Source of the DNA: Anabaena sp. 4-3
GTDB lineage: Bacteria > Cyanobacteriota > Cyanobacteriia > Cyanobacteriales > Nostocaceae
Assembly (NCBI RefSeq): GCF_001597745.1
Contig: NZ_LUHJ01000072.1
Coordinates: 179,041-243,040 of the forward strand
Direction of reading: 5' to 3'
Length of the DNA stretch: 64,000 nt
Shown: one piece after another, positions 26,577 to 34,973 of the stretch
Numbering within the stretch: the first letter of the stretch is position 1
Layout: each line of letters opens with the position of its first letter
Program-made: the position numbers and the translations under genes
The notes under the pieces: generated by a model
Told to the model about the DNA's origin: nothing
Database searches by the model: none
What the model saw: the letters and a program-made list of their open reading frames with translations, nothing else

Positions 26577-26738
26577 TTTTAAGTAAGTAGGCTTAATTAA
26601 TTGTTAGATAGTGGAACAGGCTTCTAGCCTGTTGACGGGCTGTCAGCCCATCCCACATTTTATATTTCATTGCAACCAGCTACTTAATACTTGCTTTTGT
26701 GATTCATCTATATGAAAATTGCTGTAATTTCTCAATAC

Positions 26739-27602
26739 TCAGGGGTTACAATACATACAATGGGCTGGATCAGCAAACTCTCTACCATCAGGAAATTGTC
26801 TTTCTTCTCTAAAATTACATTTTTTACACTGATAAATAACTGTATGCGTGAGTGTGGTTGGTGTATAGCAGAGTTCACAGGGTAATCCTTGTATTCTTTC
26901 CGTGATATCAAATCCTGGTGTCTGACATTTCGGACAACAACTGCTGATTTTATTGAGTAAGTTACGAGTGGCTTTTTCGATATTTTTCATGCGGGTTGGG
27001 TTGTAATGCGCCCGCATATCTGTTTCTAGCTTTACTTTACCATCTGGTGATTTTTCTAAGGCAAATTTTACAGCCTCTACTAACTTTTGTTCTGTGGTAA
27101 TACCTTTGATAATTTCTATATCTTGATGTTCTGATTCCCCACACCAAACGACTAACCCATGTTCAGGAAATCCAATTTTATCAGCAAATTCATAAGCTTC
27201 ATCTAAATTACTAACCACTTGATGATTAAAGTTAGTTTCTATAGAAAATTCTTGCCCAATAATTTCGATATCGTTGACTTTATCTAATAAAATGACTATT
27301 TCTCTATTAGATTGAATATAGGGAACTAATGGATGCGGTGCAAAACTGCCTTCGCTGGCGATCGCTAAATTTTCTCCGGTGATTTCTAAGGCTTTCTCTG
27401 CTTTTAATCTAGCAGCAGCGATTTGAGTACCAGGGCGTTTTACTTCTCTGGTAAATGTGCCGAAAACATCTGTATTAAACTTCTGGGGGACTATAACTTT
27501 AAGACCTAATTCCTGTGATAAAAGCGGAGAAATTACCCTTTCTTTCTGGTGCATTGTCGCAATTACAGCCGTGCGATCGCGAAATAATTCCTGATATGTC
27601 AT
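26739..27602 (-). CDS. DUF6671-like protein with C-terminal zinc ribbons
   Basis: A 287-residue soluble protein. The N-terminal and middle parts hold TAVIATMHQKERVISPLLSQ and ALEITGENLAIASEGSFAPH. The C-terminus carries four Cys pairs, CCPKC, CELC, CKKC and CMYC, which suggest two treble-clef or ribbon zinc sites. I associate this pattern with DUF6671, a family of unknown function. The start is marked by an unusually good ribosome site, AAAGGAGGTTAAC before ATG, rare in this window, which suggests efficient translation. Single gene between convergent and tandem membrane-protein genes. Confidence 0.65.
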   Translation of the reverse strand: MTYQELFRDRTAVIATMHQKERVISPLLSQELGLKVIVPQKFNTDVFGTFTREVKRPGTQIAAARLKAEKALEITGENLAIASEGSFAPHPLVPYIQSNREIVILLDKVNDIEIIGQEFSIETNFNHQVVSNLDEAYEFADKIGFPEHGLVVWCGESEHQDIEIIKGITTEQKLVEAVKFALEKSPDGKVKLETDMRAHYNPTRMKNIEKATRNLLNKISSCCPKCQTPGFDITERIQGLPCELCYTPTTLTHTVIYQCKKCNFREERQFPDGREFADPAHCMYCNP

Positions 27603-27650
27603 TATCAGTTAACCTCCTTTGCTCATCCCAAAATATAAACAAGTATTTTG

Positions 27651-27703
27651 TTCGTAGTAAGGACTTTAGTCCTTAAGAAAGGGCTAGAGCCGCTTACTAC
27701 GAA
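27651..27703. repeat. Inverted repeat TTCGTAGTAAG
   Basis: Perfect 11-base arms TTCGTAGTAAG and CTTACTACGAA, with the nested inverted repeat AAGGACTTTAGTCCTT inside. Typical of dispersed palindromic elements in Nostoc spacers. It lies just upstream of the DUF6671-like gene's ribosome site. Confidence 0.8.
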
Positions 27704-27737
27704 CCTTTATTGAGACTGGATATTTCTTATCCTCAAA

Positions 27738-28220
27738 TCAAGCATTGCCTGAAAGTAAAGGAATATTTTCGGCTAAAGGATCGGTGACAATTACACCTTG
27801 TTTCTCTGACCAAAATTTACTTAAAAAATGGATTTGTCTCAAACCGACAATTAAATTTAAACCAGGAACAAATAGCCACCAAACTATAAGCGGTGGTTTC
27901 ATCCCGGCTTGGCGATATAATTCATTAACTGTCTGATATAACTTGAACTGAACTATATAAATCCAGACAACACCTAACAAAGAAACCCACCCAAACCATC
28001 CTGGTACATCTGGATCAAAGATTCGCAAAGCTTGGGGAATTACTACCCCAAACACAAACGGTGCTAAACATAGCGTACCAGACCAACCAAACCCGTTATA
28101 ACGACGTAGTTCTTCTTGAATAATCCATTTATACCAGCCGTAGTAGAGCATACCAGTTACTACAGACAGAAAAATCACTTGCCACAGGGGACGGGGTTTA
28201 CCCAAAGATGTACCGGACAT
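27738..28220 (-). CDS. Membrane protein, DUF4234-like
   Basis: A 160-residue protein starting MSGTSLGKPRPLWQVIFLSV, with hydrophobic segments and aromatic motifs YYGWYKWIIQEELRRYNGFG and VWWLFVPGLNLIVGLRQIHF. These recall DUF4234 and related small membrane proteins. An upstream in-frame ATG at 28283 would extend it by 21 residues, but those codons lie across an 11-base inverted repeat, so I place the start at 28220. Function unknown. Confidence 0.6.
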   Translation of the reverse strand: MSGTSLGKPRPLWQVIFLSVVTGMLYYGWYKWIIQEELRRYNGFGWSGTLCLAPFVFGVVIPQALRIFDPDVPGWFGWVSLLGVVWIYIVQFKLYQTVNELYRQAGMKPPLIVWWLFVPGLNLIVGLRQIHFLSKFWSEKQGVIVTDPLAENIPLLSGNA

Positions 28221-28226
28221 ATTTAC

Positions 28227-28281
28227 GCCTGAGATATCATACATATTTTTGTAACATTTCTTAATGTAGAATATCTCAGGC
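28227..28281 (-). promoter_or_regulatory. Inverted repeat in the leader of the DUF4234-like gene
   Basis: Perfect 11-base arms GCCTGAGATAT and ATATCTCAGGC separated by 33 bases, immediately before the proposed ATG. On the mRNA this would form a long stem-loop next to the start codon; it could also be a two-site operator or a repeat element. Confidence 0.55.
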
Positions 28282-28322
28282 AATCTTGTCTAATTTTCAG
28301 GACTTATGCAGCCGTCACATTA

Positions 28323-28388
28323 GTAGGGTGCGTCAGATGTGGAAAATCTAGTGATTGTTACCAAATGATCTGCTTTGACACACCCTAC
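28323..28388. repeat. GTAGGGTG hairpin, partial family A relative
   Basis: Arms GTAGGGTGCGTCAGA and TCTGCTTTGACACACCCTAC surround a centre unlike the full family A copies. It may be a degenerate member or an independent element. It lies downstream of hemJ and could end its transcript. Confidence 0.65.
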
Positions 28389-28421
28389 AAGAGTCTTTAA
28401 TGATGAAACGCAGCTTTATTC

Positions 28422-29006
28422 CTAACTTTGTTCTTGGGGAATTTGTCCAATTTGGGCGGTGAGTTTTTCCTTATCCAACCTGCGTTTTCTGGCGTAGAGT
28501 TGAATTGTCACCGCCATCAAAATAATCATCCCAAAAATCACCCAAGCTGTGAGATCCGTCGGTAGATTATTCTTAAACACAGCCAGCATGACGATAACCA
28601 CCAACATGACTGTCGGTGCTTCGTTTAAAGCCCGTAATTGCTGACTACTCCAGCGACATTCATCGACGGCTAACTTCTTCATTAACCGCCCACAGTAATG
28701 ATGATAACCGACTAACAGAGCGACAAATAGCAACTTAAAGTGTAACCAACTCTGTTTTAAAACTTCCGGTTCGGTACTCAATAAACCTATAGCCATCGCT
28801 ACCGTTACCAACATTCCTGGCGTAGTGATGATGTTGTAGAGGCGTTTTTCCATAATTTGATACTGATTTTTCAGTATCGTGCGGGCTGGTTCTGGTTCTT
28901 GGTTAGCTTCTACATGATAGATGAATAACCGTACCAAGTAGAACAACCCCGCAAACCAAACCACAATGCCAATAATATGAAATGCTTTAAACCAGGAATA
29001 AGCCAT
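28422..29006 (-). CDS. hemJ: Protoporphyrinogen IX oxidase HemJ
   Basis: A 194-residue membrane protein with four to five spans. It starts MAYSWFKAFHIIGIVVWFAG, with the conserved His in the first span, then NIITTPGMLVTVAMAIGLLS, LHFKLLFVALLVGYHHYCG with its His pair and RALNEAPTVMLVVIVMLAVF. This is the HemJ (UPF0093) family, the oxygen-using protoporphyrinogen oxidase of most cyanobacteria, the penultimate common step before heme and chlorophyll branch. GGCAGG lies upstream of the ATG. No other tetrapyrrole gene is adjacent. Confidence 0.9.
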   Translation of the reverse strand: MAYSWFKAFHIIGIVVWFAGLFYLVRLFIYHVEANQEPEPARTILKNQYQIMEKRLYNIITTPGMLVTVAMAIGLLSTEPEVLKQSWLHFKLLFVALLVGYHHYCGRLMKKLAVDECRWSSQQLRALNEAPTVMLVVIVMLAVFKNNLPTDLTAWVIFGMIILMAVTIQLYARKRRLDKEKLTAQIGQIPQEQS

Positions 29007-29199
29007 GAATCAAAACCTGCCTTTGTGAATCTCTTCTTTAAATCATTGCCTGTACTATCATTATCAGGTTACGGCAAAACCTCATGCAGCATCGCAGATA
29101 TGTGAAGAAGTGTAACGTTGACAAGTTAGGGAATGGGGGGAGTTGAGGGAGATGAGGGAGTGGAGGAAGCGGAGGGGGAAGGGGAGAAGATTTTTATCC

Positions 29200-29240
29200 A
29201 GTCAACCATCAACCATCAACAGTCAACAGTCAACAGTCAA
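29200..29240 (+). repeat. Tandem CAACAGT/CAACCAT heptamers
   Basis: Heptamers of CAACCAT then CAACAGT in tandem, ending about 20 bases before the pump's promoter element. Preceded (29130-29185) by a G-rich tract of GGGA/GAGG units. Confidence 0.85.
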
Positions 29241-29260
29241 AAAAGTTTTCTGAGAACTAC

Positions 29261-29282
29261 TTGACTCTCCAGTTTACTGGAG
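29261..29282 (+). promoter_or_regulatory. MerR-type operator/promoter of the copper pump
   Basis: A -35-like TTGACT is followed at once by the perfect dyad CTCCAGT-TT-ACTGGAG. MerR-family activators bind such dyads inside an over-long -35/-10 spacer, and the E. coli copA promoter has similar half-sites. A weak -10 (TCAAGA or GATAAA) follows, about 19 or more bases after the -35. The MerR gene three genes downstream is the obvious candidate to bind it. Confidence 0.75.
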
Positions 29283-29333
29283 GATTCAAGATAAAGTTAG
29301 TTGTTAGCACTTCTTGGTAGTCAGAAGACTTAT

Positions 29334-31622
29334 ATGGATAATGTCACCTTGAAACTGCGCGGTATGAGTTGCGCCGGCTGTGCAAAAAATATTGAAGATG
29401 CTATACTTGCCGTTCCTGGGGTTGAGGAATGTAACGTTAACTTTGGCGCGGAACAAGCAACAATTGAGTACGATTCTACAAGAACTGATTTACAAACTAT
29501 CCAAAATGCTGTGAGTGCAGCAGGTTATTCTGCTTATCCTTTGCAGCCAGAAAACCTGATGACAGGTGAAGATGACGCAGAAATCAGACTTCGCCAGCAA
29601 GAATCTCGTGATTTGCGGCTGAAGGTGATAGTAGGCGGGATAATTAGCATGGTGCTGGTGATTGGTTCTATCCCCATGATGACGGGTTTACATTTACCCT
29701 GGATGCCAGTTTGGCTGCATAACGCTTGGGTGCAATTATTACTCACTACTCCTGTACAGTTCTGGTGTGGTAAGTCTTTCTTCGTTAATGGCTGGAAAGC
29801 TTTTAAACGGCATACTGCGACAATGGATACATTGATAGCTTTAGGTACAAGTGCAGCCTATTTTTATTCGTTGTTTGCCACGCTGTTTCCTGGTTTTTTC
29901 GTCAGCCAGGGCTTGATGCCAGATGTGTATTATGAAACTGCGGCGGTTGTCATTACCTTAATTTTGTTAGGCAGGTGGTTTGAACATCGCGCTAAAGGAC
30001 AAACTTCCGAAGCTATTCGTAAACTCATTGGTTTACAAGCCAAAACAGCGCGCTTGATTCGCAATGGACAAGAAGTAGATGTACCCATTGCACAAGTACA
30101 GATTGGTGATGTGGTGCTGGTTCGTCCTGGGGAGAAGATTCCCGTAGATGGTGAGGTAATTAATGGAACGTCCACAGTTGATGAAGCAATGGTAACTGGG
30201 GAAAGTTTACCTGTGAAAAAACAGCCAGGGGATGAGGTAATTGGCGCGACGATGAATAAAACTGGCAGTTTCCAATTTCGGGCGACACGGGTAGGAAAGG
30301 ATACTGTACTCGCTCAAATTGTGCAGTTAGTTCAGCAAGCACAAGGTTCTAAAGCCCCAATTCAAAGATTAGCAGACCAAGTTACTGGCTTTTTTGTCCC
30401 TGCGGTGATTGCGATCGCCATTCTGACTTTTATCATCTGGTTCGACTTCATGGGCAATGTCACCCTAGCATTAATTACCACAGTGGGAGTGTTAATCATC
30501 GCTTGTCCTTGTGCGCTGGGTTTAGCTACACCAACCTCTGTGATGGTAGGAACTGGTAAAGGTGCAGAAAACGGTATTTTAATCAAAGGTGCTGAAAGCT
30601 TAGAACTAGCACACAAAATTCAAACTATTGTTTTAGACAAAACAGGCACAATTACCCAAGGTCAGCCCACTGTTACGGATTTTATCACAGTTAACGGTAC
30701 TGCTAACAGTAACGAAATCAAGCTCTTGCAACTAGCCGCATCTGTAGAACGCAATTCTGAACACCCCCTAGCCGAAGCGGTGGTCAAATATGCTCAATCT
30801 CAAGAAGTTGAATTAGCAGAAGTCAGGGATTTTGCAGCCGTTGCCGGGAGTGGAGTACAAGGAATTGTCAAGGATGCCCTTGTCCAAATCGGTACACAAC
30901 GCTGGATGGAAGAATTAAGCATTAACACTCAAGCATTACAGCAAGATAAAGAACGTTTGGAATACTTAGGGAAAACTGCCGTTTGGTTAGCAGTTGACGG
31001 AGAAATTCAAGCATTGATGGGAATTGCTGATGCTATTAAACCCACTTCTCCCCAAGCCGTGAAAGCTTTGCAAAAACTGGGCTTAGAAGTCATCATGCTC
31101 ACTGGAGATAATCGCCGCACTGCTGAAAGTATCGCCCGTGAGGTTGGTATTGAGCGTGTTTTGGCAGAAGTCCGCCCTGAGCAGAAGGCAGAGGTGGTTA
31201 AGTCGCTGCAATTGGAGAAACAGGGCAGAGTTTCATCTGGAAAATCTCGCATTGTGGCAATGGTGGGTGATGGGATTAATGACGCGCCAGCTTTGGCTCA
31301 AGCTGATGTAGGAATTGCAATTGGCACTGGTACAGATGTGGCGATCGCTGCTAGTGACATTACCCTAATTTCTGGTGATTTGCAAGGCATTGTTACAGCC
31401 ATTCAACTCAGCCGCGCTACGATGCGTAACATTCGCCAAAACCTCTTTTTCGCCTTCATTTACAACGTGGCTGGTATCCCCGTTGCAGCTGGTGTTCTCT
31501 TTCCCTTGTTTGGTTGGTTACTCAATCCGATTATTGCAGGTGCAGCAATGGCATTTAGTTCTGTTTCCGTAGTGACTAATGCTTTACGTTTGCGGAAATT
31601 TCAACCAAAAGTAACTGTATAG
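29334..31622 (+). CDS. Copper-transporting P1B-type ATPase (PacS/CtaA/CopA type)
   Basis: A 762-residue membrane pump from the ATG at 29334; a TTG at 29301 would add 11 residues. It has one N-terminal heavy-metal domain with GMSCAGC (Cys13 and Cys16), eight predicted spans, the transmembrane metal site CPCALG near residue 390, phosphorylation site DKTGTITQG near 434, the SEHPL His-Pro motif near 475 and [12 protein letters not shown] near 645. CPC plus the HMA motif indicates Cu+ (or Ag+). In cyanobacteria PacS sits in the thylakoid and CtaA in the plasma membrane; the N-terminal sequence looks PacS-like to me, but placement is an inference. A MerR operator lies upstream, with a small membrane protein and a MerR regulator downstream on the same strand. 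Confidence 0.92.
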   Translation: MDNVTLKLRGMSCAGCAKNIEDAILAVPGVEECNVNFGAEQATIEYDSTRTDLQTIQNAVSAAGYSAYPLQPENLMTGEDDAEIRLRQQESRDLRLKVIVGGIISMVLVIGSIPMMTGLHLPWMPVWLHNAWVQLLLTTPVQFWCGKSFFVNGWKAFKRHTATMDTLIALGTSAAYFYSLFATLFPGFFVSQGLMPDVYYETAAVVITLILLGRWFEHRAKGQTSEAIRKLIGLQAKTARLIRNGQEVDVPIAQVQIGDVVLVRPGEKIPVDGEVINGTSTVDEAMVTGESLPVKKQPGDEVIGATMNKTGSFQFRATRVGKDTVLAQIVQLVQQAQGSKAPIQRLADQVTGFFVPAVIAIAILTFIIWFDFMGNVTLALITTVGVLIIACPCALGLATPTSVMVGTGKGAENGILIKGAESLELAHKIQTIVLDKTGTITQGQPTVTDFITVNGTANSNEIKLLQLAASVERNSEHPLAEAVVKYAQSQEVELAEVRDFAAVAGSGVQGIVKDALVQIGTQRWMEELSINTQALQQDKERLEYLGKTAVWLAVDGEIQALMGIADAIKPTSPQAVKALQKLGLEVIMLTGDNRRTAESIAREVGIERVLAEVRPEQKAEVVKSLQLEKQGRVSSGKSRIVAMVGDGINDAPALAQADVGIAIGTGTDVAIAASDITLISGDLQGIVTAIQLSRATMRNIRQNLFFAFIYNVAGIPVAAGVLFPLFGWLLNPIIAGAAMAFSSVSVVTNALRLRKFQPKVTV

Positions 31623-31635
31623 GAGCAAGCCTACA

Positions 31636-31857
31636 ATGTTGAGTAGAAAAATTATTCTTGCCAGTGTTGCAAGTTGGGGATTGATGTTTGGTTTTGCTAC
31701 AGATAAAACCGTAGCAGCAATTAACCATGAAGTGTCAACAACTGAGTTCCGCCCCATTCAACAACCATTATCTATCAAAGGTGCTGTTACCATTGGTGGA
31801 CTTGGGTTAATTGGGTTGGAATTATGGTGGTTTCTTGTGAAGAAAACCAAGCCGTAA
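31636..31857 (+). CDS. Small membrane protein between copper pump and MerR regulator
   Basis: A 73-residue protein starting 13 bases after the pump's stop. The N-terminal MLSRKIILASVASWGLMFGF looks like a signal sequence or first span; a second hydrophobic segment, GAVTIGGLGLIGLELWWFLV, ends with the basic KKTKP. There is no Cys or Met-rich metal motif and only one His. GGAGC lies before the ATG. Its position in a pump-small protein-regulator operon suggests a role in copper handling, perhaps as a regulatory micro-subunit of the ATPase. I do not recognise a family. Confidence 0.75.
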   Translation: MLSRKIILASVASWGLMFGFATDKTVAAINHEVSTTEFRPIQQPLSIKGAVTIGGLGLIGLELWWFLVKKTKP

Positions 31858-31917
31858 ATTCTCACTGTGTGTTGAAATGGTATAAGAGAAATGGTTATGT
31901 TGCGGGGCAGAGGTAGT

Positions 31918-32331
31918 ATGTTAGCCCAAGAACAATCAAAACTCATCGGTGCAATTGCTCAAGAAAGCGGCGTTCCCATTAAAACGATTCGCTATTATGA
32001 AGAACTTGGGTTGCTCAAATCATCAGGTAGAACCGAGGGTGGGTTTAGATTATTTACGCCGGATGTTTTAGCCCGGTTACACTTTATTAAACGCGCTCAA
32101 AGTTTGGGTTTGACGTTATCAGAAATTAAAGAATTTTTACAAGTTCATGATGGGGGAGAATTGCCTTGTGAACATATTAAAACTAAATTGGAAGAGAAGG
32201 TTCAAGATATTGATGAACAAATTCGACAATTACTAATTCTCAAGCAAGAATTAGAAGGATTATTGTCAGGTTGGGAAATCAAACCTGTTGATGATCACAC
32301 TACAATTTGTCCGATTATTGAACAAGATTGA
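31918..32331 (+). CDS. MerR-family heavy-metal-responsive regulator
   Basis: A 137-residue transcription factor. The start at 31918 has GAGG four bases upstream; an ATG at 31891 would add nine residues. The winged helix-turn-helix reads LIGAIAQESGVPIKTIRYYE followed by GLLKSSGRTEGGFRLF, then SLGLTLSEIKEFL and a long dimerisation helix. Two Cys, in LPCEHIK (about residue 83) and TICPIIE (about 131), occupy positions used for metal binding in CueR- and ZntR-like sensors, though the second loop is not the classical CueR one. It probably activates the copper pump through the dyad at 29267-29282. Confidence 0.88.
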   Translation: MLAQEQSKLIGAIAQESGVPIKTIRYYEELGLLKSSGRTEGGFRLFTPDVLARLHFIKRAQSLGLTLSEIKEFLQVHDGGELPCEHIKTKLEEKVQDIDEQIRQLLILKQELEGLLSGWEIKPVDDHTTICPIIEQD

Positions 32332-32492
32332 GTTTGAGGTTTGAGATAACGATGATGTGGCGATCGCTCCCCAGGGGTTGACAAGCTTGTTCCCACGTCT
32401 AGGATTGAACGAGTTTCTCTATTCTCAAGTTATATAGTAGCGATCGCACTAAATCTAATCAAAGTTGAAGATGGTTTCAATGGCAAATGCTT

Positions 32493-32912
32493 TTATGTCC
32501 AGTTTTCTAAGTTTAAACCTGGTATTTGTCCAAAATCAGCATTATTTCGAGTTAATAGAATAGCCTGACTCACCAGAGCTATGGCAGCGATTTTCAAATC
32601 CATTGTGCCAAGCCTGGGATAAGCTTTCTTAAGCCGTTGAAATTCTTCGGCTGCTGGTTGATCAAATTCTAAGATGGGAATAACACAGTAATTGGTTAGT
32701 TGCTTTTTTAACTCCTTGTAGGCTAAAACTTGTCCTTCAACAGTTTGAGCCTTTGCTATGTAACTCATCCAACCTCGCATTTGCTCTTCGTAGCTGATGA
32801 TGGTGACTGCTACTTGATTAGGATTAATGTTTGCCAATCGCATCAGCAGAGGTTGCGCCTGTACGCCTCCGCGATCTAAAACACTGAGATGATCAGTATC
32901 AAAAATATACAT
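32493..32912 (-). CDS. vapC: PIN-domain ribonuclease toxin (VapC-like)
   Basis: A 139-residue protein with PIN-domain acidic residues: YIFDTDHLSVLDRG at the N-terminus, a mid-protein E/R region, GTMDLKIAAIAL and LTRNNADFGQIPGL at the C-terminus. In VapC toxins these Asp/Glu residues hold Mg2+ and cleave tRNA or mRNA. Its ATG follows directly on the TAA of the upstream gene (TAAATG), typical of toxin-antitoxin coupling. Confidence 0.85.
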   Translation of the reverse strand: MYIFDTDHLSVLDRGGVQAQPLLMRLANINPNQVAVTIISYEEQMRGWMSYIAKAQTVEGQVLAYKELKKQLTNYCVIPILEFDQPAAEEFQRLKKAYPRLGTMDLKIAAIALVSQAILLTRNNADFGQIPGLNLENWT

Positions 32913-33128
32913 TTAAATATCGTCTGATTCTATAAAATTTGAGCGCAGAGATTCACGATACTCATGTCCTAGCTGCATGGCTTCGTTGTATGCTGAGTTG
33001 TCAGCAAATGTTCCCGCGATTTTCTGCCACCAAGGGGTTTTGGTGGCAGAAACAACCTCTAGTTTACTTTTGAGACTTGCAACTTCAGCCTCTAGAATCG
33101 CTACCCGTTCTTCTAATTGTTTTGACAT
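32913..33128 (-). CDS. Antitoxin-like protein paired with the PIN toxin
   Basis: A 71-residue protein. Residues 1-27 (MSKQLEERVAILEAEVASLK and on) form a short coiled coil with heptad leucines and valines. The second half, TPWWQKIAGTFADNSAYNEA, is a conserved tail of small cyanobacterial proteins encoded ahead of PIN toxins and probably wraps the toxin. It lacks a standard DNA-binding fold, so autoregulation may work differently from VapB with AbrB or ribbon-helix-helix domains. Zero spacing to the toxin gene. Confidence 0.8.
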   Translation of the reverse strand: MSKQLEERVAILEAEVASLKSKLEVVSATKTPWWQKIAGTFADNSAYNEAMQLGHEYRESLRSNFIESDDI

Positions 33129-33209
33129 AAGTTATCTTGACTGCTCCTGTTTCTCTCTTCTCAATTTATATAGTAGCGATCGCACTCATGTTTATCCAAG
33201 TTTAGCGGT

Positions 33210-33262
33210 TGTTTCAAGGCGTAGGCGCAGCCCGCCGCAGGCATCCCTCACAGGGAGTTTAC
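33210..33262. repeat. GC-rich dispersed repeat
   Basis: A block reading GGCGTAGGCGCAGCCCGCCG then CAGGCATCCCTCACAGGGAG. It contains the small hairpin CCCTCACAGGG and is unlike its AT-rich neighbourhood. Related GC-rich palindromic text is at 34800-34945. Confidence 0.65.
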
Positions 33263-33328
33263 AGGCTTGTTCCTTCATCTCTTGCAAAGACATACGAAAA
33301 CACTCCAACAAAGGTTGGTATCTCAATT

Positions 33329-34288
33329 TTAGTACATTAGTTTTTGTTCAAGTTGTACAGCTTCCACTTTAGTTCTCAAAAGAGACTCAAAACTATCATC
33401 ACCTTCCAAGAGAACCACAAAGTCCTTTAAAGTAAAAAGTACGATTAACTTCTGGCTGAGTGCTTTTTTTATATCAATAATTGCTGCATCCGTATAACCT
33501 GATTCAGAAATGAAAATGCCCCGAGCATCACTCCTCAAAAATATTCGCATCATATGCTGTGCTACATCTCCAGGGCTTAATGCTTCTTTGCACCATTTCA
33601 TCTCGACTAAATACAAATGGTTATTAACTTCAATTGCCCCATCAATTTGTTGAATGATGCCTTCGTTATTTTCTCCTGTTATAGTGAATGATTCTCTCAC
33701 TAAAATATTCTCACTTTCAAAAAAACGATTTAAAATACTTTCTAGTTCTTTGCCTCGCTTTTGAGGATTAGTTTCCTGATATAGCTTTATTAATTCAAAC
33801 TTAATTTTCTCTCGTTTCTGTCTCTTAGATTTTAGTGCGTCTACTCTTGCTTGCTCTTCGGCTTGACGTTTTTTCCTATCCTCTTGGAGATTTGACTCAA
33901 TAACTTGCTGCATTCTGGTAAAATAGTCTTTAAAGTTGACTGTCTCTCTCACCTTAGCTACTAACCCCCTAGCTACTGCTTGATCATTTTCCCAGCATCT
34001 AGAAAAGTCTTCAAATTCAGTAACTCTTTTGACAATTTCCCTTCTTTCACGCAGTGCATCATCTCCAGCTTCGTTCAGTCGAACTAATATTGTGCGAGCA
34101 ATTTCATATTTGTTAATACTGCTGGGATCTTTCTGAAGCTGTTCGCTGATATCTGCAAAAGATTTTTGGCTAACTCCTGCACTGGAGAAAAATATTAAAA
34201 CATCTTTCTTGCTCTTACAAAGTTTTGGAATAGTATCTACTAGCAGATTGAGAAAATCCGGCGTAAAATGGTAGATTGTTGCGTTCAT
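33329..34288 (-). CDS. Solitary PD-(D/E)XK restriction-endonuclease-like protein
   Basis: A 319-residue protein. Residues 1-125 form an unrecognised helical N-terminal domain; 125-170 are a highly charged helix (QEDRKKRQAEEQARVDALKS); 175-300 are an Mrr-like nuclease fold with IDGAIEVNNHLYLVEMKW, i.e. the D...ExK catalytic triad, followed by DVAQHMMRIFLRSDARGIFI. Mrr-like nucleases cut foreign or modified DNA. No methyltransferase lies nearby, so it would be a type IV-like restriction enzyme or a free-standing defence nuclease. It sits between an orphan antitoxin gene and a VapBC-like pair. Confidence 0.8.
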   Translation of the reverse strand: MNATIYHFTPDFLNLLVDTIPKLCKSKKDVLIFFSSAGVSQKSFADISEQLQKDPSSINKYEIARTILVRLNEAGDDALRERREIVKRVTEFEDFSRCWENDQAVARGLVAKVRETVNFKDYFTRMQQVIESNLQEDRKKRQAEEQARVDALKSKRQKREKIKFELIKLYQETNPQKRGKELESILNRFFESENILVRESFTITGENNEGIIQQIDGAIEVNNHLYLVEMKWCKEALSPGDVAQHMMRIFLRSDARGIFISESGYTDAAIIDIKKALSQKLIVLFTLKDFVVLLEGDDSFESLLRTKVEAVQLEQKLMY

Positions 34289-34439
34289 ATTTTAATTTTC
34301 TTGAACAAATAAAAATATCGCTAATTAGGATATTCCTCAAGAAATAAGATTGAATTTATCAATCTAGGAAAATCGGAGAATCATAGCTTATTTATAGCAT
34401 AAATTATACCTCTATATCTAGCAAATACATCAACTTCAC

Positions 34440-34700
34440 CTATGTTCGCTCACGGGTTTCAGCCTCGTGACGCAACTGACGAGCGTAGGCTTGACTGTCT
34501 GTAATATCCGGTCTTGAATTGATTACACCTTCACTCTGCCAATAAGCGACAAGTTCAGCCCCAGTCTTGGGTGGATTTGCTATAACTTGCCTGACAGTGA
34601 GAACACGAAGGATATATTCAGAAAGAGTCATGTTTAGCCGAGAAGCTTCATTACAAAGCTCTTTTTCTAGCTCTGGTGGCAAATCAAGATTAATACTCAT
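34440..34700 (-). CDS. Ribbon-helix-helix antitoxin-like protein, without partner toxin
   Basis: An 86-residue protein. The N-terminus MSINLDLPPELEKELCNEAS followed by NMTLSEYILRVL is a ribbon-helix-helix DNA-binding motif; the C-terminal part (GAELVAYWQSEGVINSRPDI) is the usual toxin-binding tail of cyanobacterial antitoxins. The gene that should encode the toxin is missing: 151 bases of non-coding sequence and then the nuclease gene follow downstream. It may be an orphan left by deletion or now regulate the nuclease. Confidence 0.75.
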   Translation of the reverse strand: MSINLDLPPELEKELCNEASRLNMTLSEYILRVLTVRQVIANPPKTGAELVAYWQSEGVINSRPDITDSQAYARQLRHEAETRERT

Positions 34701-34799
34701 TTAAGTGTGACATATAGTTTTACTTGATAATTCATCCTAATCTACTATTTCAATCGCATTACTGAATTGAAGTATGAAATTTAAAAATTTGCTCCTTCT

Positions 34800-34945
34800 C
34801 ACTCTCTGCGCGACGGACACTTTGCTCTCTTCCCTACGGGACGCTACGCGAACGAGACGCTTCACTACGTGAGGCTGCGCCAACGCGAACAAGTCGGCAA
34901 AGCCGCCCACGCAAGTGTCCTCCTCTGCGTCTCTGCGTGAAATAA
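34800..34945. repeat. GC-rich palindromic repeat cluster
   Basis: A run of short inverted repeats (CCCTACGGGACGCTACGCGA, CTTCACTACGTGAGGC, GCGTCTCTGCGTG) of the kind dispersed in Nostoc genomes. An ORF of 76 codons (34737-34967) spans it but consists of repeat sequence, so I do not call it a gene. It lies directly downstream of mfd. Confidence 0.7.
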
Positions 34946-34973
34946 ATTCATACCTCTCAATCAGCAACGCTAC

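Noticed and set aside
34737-34967. 76-codon minus-strand ORF between mfd and the orphan antitoxin
   Set aside because: It consists almost entirely of GC-rich palindromic repeat sequence and has no ribosome site; better explained as a repeat cluster.
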